The notes under the pieces were generated by a model, which was not told the origin of the DNA, ran no database searches, and saw only the letters and a program-made list of their open reading frames with translations. From contig DHWY01000003.1 of NCBI GenBank assembly GCA_002413425.1, positions 316,141 through 345,347 of the forward strand: a DNA stretch of 29,207 nucleotides, given 5' to 3'. This DNA is from Candidatus Saccharibacteria bacterium UBA5170 (lineage in GTDB: Bacteria; Patescibacteriota; Saccharimonadia; Saccharimonadales; Saccharimonadaceae). The position numbers and the translations under genes are program-made. This document shows positions 22,848-29,207 of this stretch, in pieces. Each line of letters starts with the position of its first letter. Position 1 is the first letter of the stretch.

Positions 22848-24704
22848 ATGAAGACGACGTATCAGCTTGATGCGACCGCGCTGGGTATAGACCTGGCTTC
22901 CAAGAACGAATCGTCGGTTTTTCGATGGCTGTTGGCATGTCTGCTGTTCGGCAAACCAATTCAACAAGCAATCGCCAAACGGGCATATGAAACCATTACA
23001 CAGGCTGGCATCACGAGTATTAACAAGCTAGTGAAAACCGATTGGGACACGTTGGTGGCCTTGTTGGACGAAGCTCATTACGTTCGGTATGACTTTTCGA
23101 CGGCCACAAAGTTGTTGCAGATTGCCAAGGCCTTAAAAGCGGAGTACGGTACCGTGTCACAGTTGCTCAAACAATCCAAAGACGTCGGCGAGTTAGAAGA
23201 ACGCCTGACGGCTTTTAGGGGCATTGGCCCGGTAACGGCCTCCATCTTTGTTCGAGGCGTTGCGCCGCTGTGGTTTACGGCAACTTTACCGCACGATTAC
23301 GAATCAGCCGTCTTGGCGGCACAAACTCTTAACCAGCACGGCTTTGAAGCCTATATCATCGGGGGCGCCGTGCGCGACCTGTGGCTGAACCGCGAACCGA
23401 AAGATTTTGATTTGGTGACCAACGCCACACCCGAGCAGATTATGGCTATCCCTGAATTCAAACGGTCGAACTACGACGATGCCGCCCAGGCTTTTGGTGT
23501 CACGAGAGTAAGTGTGACACACCGGGACGTCAGCAGCGAGCTAGAGGTCGCGACCTTCCGAAAAGACATCGAGGCGCATCGTGGCCGGAAGGAAACAAAA
23601 GTCGTCTATGCCGATATCGAAGCCGATGTCGAGCGGCGGGACTTTACGATTAACGCTCTGGCGCTGGATCCGTTGATCAATCAAGTGATTGACTATGTTG
23701 GAGGCATCGATGATTTAGACGCCAAATGTATCAGATTTATCGGCAAACCAGACGAGCGAATCCGCGAGGACCCGCTGAGGCTCATGCGGGCTATCAGGTT
23801 TAAAAATCATTTGAATTTTTCCTATCATTCGCAGACCGTTACGGCCATCAAAGCGGCGGTCGAAGCTGGCTATACCGAAATGATCGCCGTCGACCGGTTA
23901 CGCGACGAGTTAATGAGTTTGTTGGTGCATCCTAGTCGGCGCAGCGCATTGTTTGATCTGAATGAGTTCGGGATTTTGGAACGGATACTGCCCGAAGTGG
24001 CGGCTGGCAGCGGCATCCAACAGCCCCCGCAATATCATGCCGAAGGTGATGTCTGGCAGCATGAACTACTGATTCTGGATTGTCTGCCCACGAGTCCCAG
24101 CAAACGTTTGGCCTGGGCGGCCTTGCTGCACGATATCGGCAAAGGGCCGACCAGCATAAAACCACACGACCCCAACGACCGGATTCGCTTTCACCGGCAT
24201 CATGCGGTCGGGGCAGAAATGGCCAAGACGATTCTGAAACGGTTGAAATTTTCTAACCGTGACGTCAAGGATATTAGTTGGATGATTTATCACCATATGT
24301 CGATTGATGACTTGCCAATCATGCGTCCCACCCATCAACAGCGGATGCTGGGCCATCCCGCTTTCGAAGATCTGCTCGAGCTCCACCGAGCTGATGCCGC
24401 CGCCAGCTGGCGACCGAATCGGCCACACGGCGTGAAGCCACAGTTCCGAACGCTGGAGCACCTATGGCACCAATATCAATCCAAGACGCTGGAACTGCGG
24501 CAGCCATCCCTCAAACGCGACCTAGGCATCGATGGTACCTGGTTGCTGGATAAGTTCGGTGATGAGTTTAACCTTGCGGGGAGTCCGGTAATCGGTCAGG
24601 TTTTACGGGAGCTGGACGAATGGTACCGCGACGAAGGCGTCCGAGATAAAAAAGCCTACCTTGAAAAAGCCCGGCAACTGCTGCGCCAAAATGGCGTACA
24701 ATAA
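22848..24704 (+). CDS. CCA-adding-type nucleotidyltransferase with HD domain, fused to an N-terminal HhH domain
   Basis: 618 residues, longer than usual CCA enzymes (~400-480). Residues ~20-140 look like a helix-hairpin-helix DNA-glycosylase (EndoIII-like) fold: FRWLLACLLFGK, YVRYDFSTATKLLQIAKAL, and HhH AFRGIGPVTASIF (122-134). The EndoIII catalytic Lys after the hairpin is replaced (GPVTA) and no Fe-S cysteines are present, so it may only bind nucleic acid. The nucleotidyltransferase follows: GGAVRD (172-177), DFD (186-188), RRDFTINALALDP, and EDPLRLMRAIRF (307-318). The HD phosphohydrolase has ALLHDIGKG (H428/D429). It probably repairs or adds tRNA 3'-CCA; poly(A) polymerase activity is an alternative. 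No Shine-Dalgarno precedes ATG 22848 except what coupling to the leader ORF provides. Confidence 0.85.
   Translation: MKTTYQLDATALGIDLASKNESSVFRWLLACLLFGKPIQQAIAKRAYETITQAGITSINKLVKTDWDTLVALLDEAHYVRYDFSTATKLLQIAKALKAEYGTVSQLLKQSKDVGELEERLTAFRGIGPVTASIFVRGVAPLWFTATLPHDYESAVLAAQTLNQHGFEAYIIGGAVRDLWLNREPKDFDLVTNATPEQIMAIPEFKRSNYDDAAQAFGVTRVSVTHRDVSSELEVATFRKDIEAHRGRKETKVVYADIEADVERRDFTINALALDPLINQVIDYVGGIDDLDAKCIRFIGKPDERIREDPLRLMRAIRFKNHLNFSYHSQTVTAIKAAVEAGYTEMIAVDRLRDELMSLLVHPSRRSALFDLNEFGILERILPEVAAGSGIQQPPQYHAEGDVWQHELLILDCLPTSPSKRLAWAALLHDIGKGPTSIKPHDPNDRIRFHRHHAVGAEMAKTILKRLKFSNRDVKDISWMIYHHMSIDDLPIMRPTHQQRMLGHPAFEDLLELHRADAAASWRPNRPHGVKPQFRTLEHLWHQYQSKTLELRQPSLKRDLGIDGTWLLDKFGDEFNLAGSPVIGQVLRELDEWYRDEGVRDKKAYLEKARQLLRQNGVQ
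24697..24702 (+). promoter_or_regulatory. Leaderless -10 of the SpoU-type gene
   Basis: TACAAT overlapping the end of the CCA-enzyme gene (stop TAA 24702-24704) ends 6 nt before ATG 24709. It may add to read-through from upstream. Confidence 0.5.
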
Positions 24705-24708
24705 CTCT

Positions 24709-25314
24709 ATGCAAGAACAACTAATCGGCCTTGGCCCACACGCCAAACCGTGGCCGACCGACCTAATCTACGACGTCGAACTTCTCGAAGCGGGTGACCG
24801 CCGCAACGTCCTCGACAGATACCGTTACTGGACGGTCGAAGCAATTAAAGCCGACCTCGACAAAAGTCGCATCGACCTGCACATTGCCATTGAGAACTGG
24901 CAGCACGACATGAATATTGGCACGATTGTTCGCAACGCCAACGCCTTTAACGTGGCGGCGGTTCATATTATTGGCAAACGTCACTGGAATCGGCGCGGCG
25001 CCATGGTGACCGATCGCTATTTGACCATCGAGCACCACGCTACGGTTGAAGACTTCGTCGAGCGCATGAAACAGCTGAAAAAAACCGTCATCGCGGTTGA
25101 TAATCTGCCCGGTGCCATTAATTTGTCTGATACCACGTTACCCAAAGATTGCGTCTTGGTATTTGGTGGCGAAGGTCCGGGGCTTAGTCAAGATATGGTC
25201 AATGCAGCCGAGCGGATGGTGATGATCGAGCAGCTCGGCTCGACGCGCTCCGTCAACGTCGGCGTCGCCTCGGGTATCGTTATGTATGCCTGGGTTCAGC
25301 AACATAGTCTTTAG
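24709..25314 (+). CDS. SpoU/TrmH-family RNA 2'-O-methyltransferase
   Basis: 201 residues. The SPOUT knot motifs are NIGTIVRNANAF (69-80, motif 1 with the conserved Asn and Arg), FGGEGPGLS (152-160, motif 2) and STRSVNVGVASGIVMY (178-193, motif 3). It transfers a methyl group from SAM to a ribose 2'-OH in tRNA or rRNA. It lacks the extra N-terminal substrate-binding domain of RlmB, so it is TrmH-like; the exact target is not determined. An alternative start at 24661 would overlap the CCA enzyme; ATG 24709 is preferred because of the -10 six bases before it and the family start. It follows the CCA-enzyme gene by 4 nt, so tRNA maturation is a plausible shared theme. A strong terminator follows. 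Confidence 0.88.
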   Translation: MQEQLIGLGPHAKPWPTDLIYDVELLEAGDRRNVLDRYRYWTVEAIKADLDKSRIDLHIAIENWQHDMNIGTIVRNANAFNVAAVHIIGKRHWNRRGAMVTDRYLTIEHHATVEDFVERMKQLKKTVIAVDNLPGAINLSDTTLPKDCVLVFGGEGPGLSQDMVNAAERMVMIEQLGSTRSVNVGVASGIVMYAWVQQHSL

Positions 25315-25337
25315 ATCGTAATAAGTTTAACGATGTA

Positions 25338-25369
25338 AGCAGGAGGCCCGAAGGCCTCCTGCTGGTTTT
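25338..25369 (+). terminator. Intrinsic terminator after the SpoU-type gene
   Basis: AGCAGGAGGCC, loop CGAA, GGCCTCCTGCT is a perfect 11-bp stem followed by GGTTTTG. It lies between two convergent genes and may serve both strands. Confidence 0.88.
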
Positions 25370-25384
25370 GTGTTACACACACTG

Positions 25385-25783
25385 TTAATTGTCAATTTTA
25401 GTACCAACACTGACTGAGTCGTGTCCATGTTCGGTGGAGGCCGATATATTGACGTGGTGGCCAGAGTCATCTGGTACGGTACTGTTGTTCTCGTTCTCAG
25501 TCTCAACCTGTCCAGCGACGTCGTCACCGTCATGGTCGACAGCCGGAACGGCTGGAGTTGCCGGAATTGCTCGGACTGCTGGTGTTGATTGTGTTGCTGG
25601 AGTCGCAGGAGTTGCAGGAACGGCAGGAATTGTGGCTGTATCGTCGGCGTCGGCGTCACTTTTTAGGCTGGTATTAGTATCACTGTTTGTCTTGGCTGTG
25701 GTGCTGTTGCCGTTATGGGCTAATACGAAACTCGGTACGGCCAAAAGGCCGATTACTGCTGGTATGATTAATGTCTTCTTCAT
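25385..25783 (-). CDS. Secreted low-complexity Pro/Ala/Thr-rich acidic protein
   Basis: 132 residues. A clear Sec signal peptide (MKKTLIIPAVIGLLAVPSFVLA, cut after ALA-type residues ~20-22) is followed by a Thr/Asn/Asp-rich stretch. Then come ~30 residues of repeating P-A-T/V units (IPAVPATPATPAT and PAIPATPAVPAV-like runs) and an acidic, His-containing tail (DHDGDD, GHHVNISAS, EHGHDS). No enzyme domain is visible; it may be a cell-wall spacer or metal-binding surface protein. ATG 25781-25783 has AAGGAG 7 nt upstream. It is divergent from the ECF sigma gene, and an inverted repeat lies between them, so it may be a target of that sigma factor. Confidence 0.75.
   Translation of the reverse strand: MKKTLIIPAVIGLLAVPSFVLAHNGNSTTAKTNSDTNTSLKSDADADDTATIPAVPATPATPATQSTPAVRAIPATPAVPAVDHDGDDVAGQVETENENNSTVPDDSGHHVNISASTEHGHDSVSVGTKIDN
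25545..25640. repeat. Degenerate tandem repeat coding the Pro/Ala/Thr stretch
   Basis: Imperfect repeats of GCTGGAGTTGCxGGAAxx on the plus strand (for example GGAGTTGCCGGAATTG and GGAGTCGCAGGAGTTGCAGG) encode the PAT repeats of the secreted protein on the minus strand. Such tracts can vary in length by slippage. Confidence 0.7.
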
Positions 25784-25810
25784 TTATTTCTCCTTATGTT
25801 AGACAATAGA

Positions 25811-25839
25811 TGTAACGAATGAGTTGGAATTTCGTTACA
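25811..25839. promoter_or_regulatory. Inverted repeat in the divergent secreted-protein / sigma intergenic region
   Basis: TGTAACGAA (25811-25819) and TTCGTTACA (25831-25839) are perfect complements separated by 11 nt. The spacing fits an operator, or two opposed ECF-type -35 elements of the GTAAC kind driving both genes. Which of the two is not resolved. Confidence 0.55.
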
Positions 25840-25861
25840 TGTAATGTGAAAGCGAGCGTGA

Positions 25862-26347
25862 ATGAGAAGCAAGAAGCGGAGATTTGAAAAGATGTACAAT
25901 ACTTACGCTGATGACATTTTTAGATATTTGTTAGTCCGGGTCCGAGACCGGTCATTAGCGGAAGACTTAACGGCGGATACATTTACGAAGGCTTGGCAGC
26001 GTTTGGATGGCTTTGATTTCAAACAAGTTCGACCTTGGCTATATAAAATTGCCAAAAACACTATGACTGACCATTGGCGCAAGAAGCAGACTTTGGTCAC
26101 CGAAGTAGAGGTAGAGGTGGTGTCGGGGGCTGAAAGCATCGAGACGCAGCTGGATAAGCAAACCCAGGCCAAGACTATCCAGAAGGCTTTGGGTACCTTG
26201 TCCGAAGATATGCGCTCGGTCGTGACGATGCGGTTTATGTTGGGCTATTCGGCCAAAAAGACCGGTGAAAGCCTGGGCATGTCAGAGGGGAACGTACGGG
26301 TTATGCAATACCGAGCCCTCAAAAAATTAAAGGAAGTACTATCATGA
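25862..26347 (+). CDS. ECF-type RNA polymerase sigma factor
   Basis: 161 residues with only regions 2 and 4. Region 2 (~8-75): FEKMYNTYADDIFRYLLVR, then DRSLAEDLTADTFTKAW (polymerase core binding) and RPWLYKIAKNTMTDHWRKK (-10 recognition). Region 4 (~105-158): LGTLSEDMRSVVTMRFMLGY followed by an HTH with TGESLGMSEGNVRVMQYRAL. The linker is acidic. Start ATG 25862 has no strong Shine-Dalgarno; Met11 (25892), with GGAG upstream, is an alternative. The stop overlaps the start of the next gene (ATGA at 26344-26347), the usual layout for sigma/anti-sigma pairs. It likely controls the divergent secreted protein and itself. Confidence 0.88.
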   Translation: MRSKKRRFEKMYNTYADDIFRYLLVRVRDRSLAEDLTADTFTKAWQRLDGFDFKQVRPWLYKIAKNTMTDHWRKKQTLVTEVEVEVVSGAESIETQLDKQTQAKTIQKALGTLSEDMRSVVTMRFMLGYSAKKTGESLGMSEGNVRVMQYRALKKLKEVLS

Positions 26348-26967
26348 AAAATATCATTCTGAAGAAACAGCTGCGCACGGCGGGAGCAACCCGTCAAGAA
26401 GCGCGTGATCTGTCTGCTATCATTAATGATTTGCGAGATTCTGTGCCGCACCTTAACGCTTCGGTTAAGCGGCAAATTGCCCAACAAATTGGTCTAAAGC
26501 CGAAACCAATCTACACCAAACCGCGTTTTGCACTGGCCGGTGCCTTCGTGGCGTTAATCATATTATCGATAGCCGCCCAATTTGCGCAGCCTGGCTCACC
26601 ACTTTATGCACTAAAACACGCGACAGAAGAGGTTCGTGTTATCTTGCAACCTAGTTTTAAAAATGAATTACAGCATCGACGCCAGGACGAACAACGGAAA
26701 ATAGACGAGCAGCAAAAAATTGAAGATACGCGCAGTAACGGGAGTGATGCGAACCCCAGTAGCGGTAGTTCGTCGGACGGTACGCCCATAAATGTTAACG
26801 ACAGTGGTAGCGGCAAAATCGAGGACATAAAAGTTGACGCTTTAGGATCTGGCTCGCCAGAAGTAAGAACACCCGAGGTTAAAGTGGATAGCAGCGGCAA
26901 GTCAATCGAAACCAATAGTTCTGGCGGTTCGAACGACCGTACGTCTGTCGATGGATTTAGACTCTGA
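26344..26967 (+). CDS. Putative anti-sigma factor / DUF5667-like membrane protein
   Basis: 207 residues. A cytoplasmic N-terminus (~1-60) could bind the sigma factor and is followed by one transmembrane helix (~62-82, FALAGAFVALIILSIAAQFA). The outer part starts with QPGSPLYALKHATEEVRVIL, the pattern of DUF5667-type extracytoplasmic regions often next to sigma genes, and continues as a Lys/Gln/Glu helix (ELQHRRQDEQRKIDEQQKI). A Gly/Ser/Asp low-complexity tail completes it. It overlaps the sigma stop as ATGA and has AAGGAAG upstream, so expression is coupled. No zinc-binding HxxxCxxC motif is present, so it would be a non-ZAS type. Role inferred from the operon. Confidence 0.75.
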   Translation: MKNIILKKQLRTAGATRQEARDLSAIINDLRDSVPHLNASVKRQIAQQIGLKPKPIYTKPRFALAGAFVALIILSIAAQFAQPGSPLYALKHATEEVRVILQPSFKNELQHRRQDEQRKIDEQQKIEDTRSNGSDANPSSGSSSDGTPINVNDSGSGKIEDIKVDALGSGSPEVRTPEVKVDSSGKSIETNSSGGSNDRTSVDGFRL

Positions 26968-27018
26968 TCGGATAGACGCAGGGGGTCAAAGAGTATGTAC
27001 TTAACCTATAATTCATAG

Positions 27019-27024
27019 TATAAT
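27019..27024 (+). promoter_or_regulatory. Near-leaderless -10 of the 27033 gene
   Basis: Perfect TATAAT ending 8 nt before ATG 27033, predicting a leader of at most 2 nt. There is no Shine-Dalgarno. Confidence 0.6.
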
Positions 27025-27032
27025 AAGTTTTA

Positions 27033-27626
27033 ATGAGAGAAGTCATTCCTATCAGACCAGTTGTAGAGGTCAGGGAAACGTTCACTCCAAGTGAACGACT
27101 TCGAGACGCGATAGTAGACTTTCTGGATCCTAGTCTGGATAATCAAGTAAAAGAGTCGCTTCGGGCGACTTTTCTATTCAGGTCATGGCGTCGGCGAGTC
27201 ATGGATAAGGAGCGTTATTTTCGCGAACGCAATGGAACGATGCACGAGGCTGCTCTGCAATTCGGGGCGCTGCCGCACGATAACATATTATTGAACGGTG
27301 CAACGGGCTTTGACAGTAAGGCGGGTCGAATCATCGTTCGATCACGGCCTAGTAAGGTGGTGCTTGAAGCCTATAATATCCTGAACAGTATACCTACTGT
27401 CGAGGAAGAGCGCGTTGATATTGGTGAAAGTACGGTATTTTATATGGATATTGCTCAAAAGAGTTTGGCGTCACCCAATGAGATTGAACTGGCGAAGTAT
27501 GCCCTTCATACGATGACCATACATCCTGCCACTAAAAACTCCTATTATCTAACACCAGACCAGATTGTGGTTCGTGACACGATGGCAAGAATACGACCAC
27601 CGCGCGTCGAAGATGAAGCTGAATAA
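27033..27626 (+). CDS. Hypothetical protein, 197 aa
   Basis: I do not recognise a family. It is soluble and has mixed alpha/beta composition: SERLRDAIVDFLDPSL, a very basic helix (FRSWRRRVMDKERYFRER) that could bind nucleic acid, and a strand-turn DSKAGRIIVRSRPSK. The C-terminal half is EIELAKYALHTMTIHPATK and TPDQIVVRDTMARI. There are no membrane segments or cysteines. Codon use is like its neighbours, and a leaderless promoter precedes it. It lies between the anti-sigma gene and hisS. Confidence 0.6.
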   Translation: MREVIPIRPVVEVRETFTPSERLRDAIVDFLDPSLDNQVKESLRATFLFRSWRRRVMDKERYFRERNGTMHEAALQFGALPHDNILLNGATGFDSKAGRIIVRSRPSKVVLEAYNILNSIPTVEEERVDIGESTVFYMDIAQKSLASPNEIELAKYALHTMTIHPATKNSYYLTPDQIVVRDTMARIRPPRVEDEAE

Positions 27627-27646
27627 AATACAAAACGTTCGCTAAC

Positions 27647-27675
27647 TTGTAACCACCAGATAAAAATGCGATAAT
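27647..27675 (+). promoter_or_regulatory. hisS leaderless promoter
   Basis: TTGTAA (27647-27652), 17-nt spacer, extended -10 TGC-GATAAT (27667-27675). The hexamer ends 7 nt before ATG 27683, so the leader would be 0-1 nt. Confidence 0.7.
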
Positions 27676-27682
27676 TACCCTA

Positions 27683-29008
27683 ATGAGTGCATTATCATCA
27701 CAACCGTATAAAGGAACGCGCGACTACTATCCCGAGGATAAGCGAATCCAAAACTATATTTTCGCTACTTGGCGCAACGTGTCCGAGCGGTTTGGCTATG
27801 AAGAATATGGTGCACCAATCTTAGAACCACTTGATATCTACGCCGCTAAAAGTGGGCAAGAGTTGGCCAACGAGCAGACCTATACCTTCACTGATCGAGG
27901 TGGCCGCACGGTGGCAATTCGTCCCGAAATGACGCCGAGTGTCAGTCGCATGGTAGCGGCGAAGCGACAAACACTGGCTTACCCAGCCCGATTGTATTCA
28001 ATCACCAACTTTATGCGCTATGAACGACCACAGCGTGGACGAGAGCGTGAGTTTTGGCAGCTTAACACGGATATTTTTGGAGTTGACGACGTTGCGGCTG
28101 AAGCAGAGATTATTACGATGGCAGATGCTATCATGAAAGCCTTCGGCGCCCACACGGAAGATTACGTTATAAAAATCAATAATCGTAAGTTGATTAACTT
28201 TATGATGGCTCAGTACCTGGGGCTTGACGCCGTTCAGGCGCAGCTGATGGTGAAACTGTTTGACCGTAAGGATAAAATAGCCGAAGATGCCTTTCGTGAT
28301 CAGGCGAGGGAGATTCTGGCCGATCGAGCAGATGAAGGACTTCCCAAGATTGCGGCTCTGCTGGATGCGTCGAGCATGGCTGATTTGCCAGCCGAGATTC
28401 GAAACAGCAGCGTTGTGGTGGAGGTTCAGGAATTATTCACTCTGTTGGAGCGAGCGGGGGTTAAAAGTGCTATCTTTGACATTACCTTAATGCGCGGACT
28501 CGATTACTATACCGGAACGGTATTTGAAGTCTTCGACACGCACCCTGACAATACCAGGTCACTGTTTGGTGGCGGCCGTTACGATGGCCTGGTGGGACTC
28601 TTCGGCGCTGAACCAATCTCGGCTGTCGGCATGGCGCCCGGAAGCACGACGCTTGAAAACTTCCTCGACGTCCACGACTTGGTTCCAAAACTTAAATCGA
28701 CCACCGAAATCTATATCGTTGTCCTGGGCGACGTCATGCGAGCCGCTACTAAATTGGCCCGCGACCTGCGGAACGAAGGCGTCAACACCGAGCTTGATAT
28801 TACTGATCGCAAACTTGATAAACAAATTAAAACCGCCATTAAAAAAAATATCCCTTATATTCTATTTGTCGGTCAAGACGAAGTTAAAAGTGAGCTATAT
28901 ACCCTCAAAGACACGACTAGCACTGATGAGCAAAAATTAAGCTTTGCCCGTATCGTCGGTTTTATCAAAGACAAACGACGCACCGATATTGATGACGATT
29001 TGGCGTAG
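27683..29008 (+). CDS. hisS: Histidyl-tRNA synthetase
   Basis: Class II synthetase of 441 residues. It opens with the family's PYKGTRDYYPED, and motif 2 runs through FMRYERPQRGREREFWQLN. The histidine-binding signatures are RGLDYYTGTVFE and the GGGRYDGLVGLFG segment, the latter forming the HisA/motif 3 region. The C-terminal anticodon-binding alpha/beta domain spans ~345-441 (IYIVVLGDVM, LARDLRNEGVNTELD, YILFVGQDEV). It charges tRNA-His in the cytoplasm. The ATG is supported by the -10 7 nt upstream. A monocistronic arrangement is likely because tig downstream has its own promoter. Confidence 0.97.
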   Translation: MSALSSQPYKGTRDYYPEDKRIQNYIFATWRNVSERFGYEEYGAPILEPLDIYAAKSGQELANEQTYTFTDRGGRTVAIRPEMTPSVSRMVAAKRQTLAYPARLYSITNFMRYERPQRGREREFWQLNTDIFGVDDVAAEAEIITMADAIMKAFGAHTEDYVIKINNRKLINFMMAQYLGLDAVQAQLMVKLFDRKDKIAEDAFRDQAREILADRADEGLPKIAALLDASSMADLPAEIRNSSVVVEVQELFTLLERAGVKSAIFDITLMRGLDYYTGTVFEVFDTHPDNTRSLFGGGRYDGLVGLFGAEPISAVGMAPGSTTLENFLDVHDLVPKLKSTTEIYIVVLGDVMRAATKLARDLRNEGVNTELDITDRKLDKQIKTAIKKNIPYILFVGQDEVKSELYTLKDTTSTDEQKLSFARIVGFIKDKRRTDIDDDLA

Positions 29009-29028
29009 TTCAAAGTCGCTGGTATACT
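29000..29028 (+). promoter_or_regulatory. Near-leaderless promoter of the trigger factor gene
   Basis: TTGGCG (29000-29005), 17-nt spacer, TATACT (29023-29028), then 9 nt to ATG 29038, predicting a ~3-nt leader. The -35 overlaps the hisS stop. Confidence 0.65.
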
Positions 29029-29037
29029 CAACAGAGT

Positions 29038-29207
29038 ATGAAAACCACTATTAAACACCTATCTGACACCAAAGTTGAGTTGACTATCGCTCTTGGTACC
29101 AAAGAATTAGCTACCGCCGCACAAGTCGCCTTAAGTAAACTGGCTAAAAACCTGAAAGTTGCCGGCTTCCGTAAAGGCAAAGTGCCACTTGCTGTCGCCA
29201 GCAAGCA
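29038..29207 (+). CDS. tig: Trigger factor, N-terminal fragment (runs off the window)
   Basis: About 56 residues are visible: MKTTIKHLSDTKVELTIAL, a helix with LATAAQVALSKLAKN, and the ribosome-docking signature VAGFRKGKVPLAVA (G-F-R-x-G-K-x-P). This is the N-terminal ribosome-binding domain of trigger factor, the chaperone at the peptide exit tunnel. The peptidyl-prolyl isomerase and C-terminal domains are beyond the window. Confidence 0.92.
   Translation, partial: MKTTIKHLSDTKVELTIALGTKELATAAQVALSKLAKNLKVAGFRKGKVPLAVASK

Noticed and set aside
1..29207. Reassigned UGA codon (Gracilibacteria/SR1 code)
   Set aside because: UGA ends several well-bounded genes (PBP, the 7707 gene, the sigma factor, the anti-sigma gene), and frames do not continue meaningfully past it.

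Overview
The window looks like a bacterial chromosome segment from the Candidate Phyla Radiation (Patescibacteria), most likely Candidatus Saccharibacteria (TM7). That is inferred from compact single-copy housekeeping genes, several conserved proteins with no known function, type IV prepilins and very short intergenic spaces; no phylogenetic marker was compared. UGA is used as a stop (for example at 1663-1665, 8520-8522 and 26345-26347), so the UGA=Gly code of Gracilibacteria/Absconditabacteria does not apply.

Layout. (1) 1-10060 is a housekeeping block: the 3' end of radA, a membrane-anchored PIN-TRAM protein, a convergent class A penicillin-binding protein with an Ig-like tail, tyrS, recG, a phospholipase C/P1-nuclease-like protein coupled to rsmD, and two convergent overlapping genes of unknown function. 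(2) 10200-12600 holds two tRNA-Leu genes (anticodons UAG and CAG) either side of an FAD-dependent oxidoreductase. Each tRNA ends inside a long inverted repeat that re-creates part of its own 3' half in antisense. (3) 12590-14600 has a small membrane protein divergent from a two-gene prepilin operon; the first prepilin carries a LamG-like adhesive domain. (4) 14675-15580, minus strand, has a Mu Gam-like DNA-end-binding protein downstream of a small acidic protein. (5) 15640-22640 is an accessory, defence-like island. It begins beside a degenerate tRNA-Leu copy and carries four plus-strand genes: an OLD-type ATPase/TOPRIM nuclease, a 91-residue protein, a possible HEPN-like protein and a single-chain type IIG restriction-modification enzyme. 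Each is followed by a copy of a ~40-bp repeat in the same orientation, so the layout resembles a gene-cassette array. No integrase is present in the window. (6) 22650-29207 returns to housekeeping: a possible leader peptide, a CCA-adding-type enzyme fused to a helix-hairpin-helix domain, a SpoU/TrmH methyltransferase, an ECF sigma/anti-sigma pair divergent from a secreted Pro/Ala/Thr-rich protein, an unknown gene, hisS and the start of tig.

The most general regulatory signal is a -10 hexamer placed 6-10 nt before the start codon with no Shine-Dalgarno sequence, seen at about twelve genes. It predicts leaderless or nearly leaderless mRNAs. Genes inside operons (PIN-TRAM, the second prepilin, the anti-sigma gene) and a few with real leaders (tyrS, gam, the leader ORF, the secreted protein) carry Shine-Dalgarno motifs instead. 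The strongest leads are this promoter architecture, the self-complementary tRNA-Leu loci, the repeat-punctuated defence array, the HhH-CCA fusion with its leader ORF, and the LamG prepilin.
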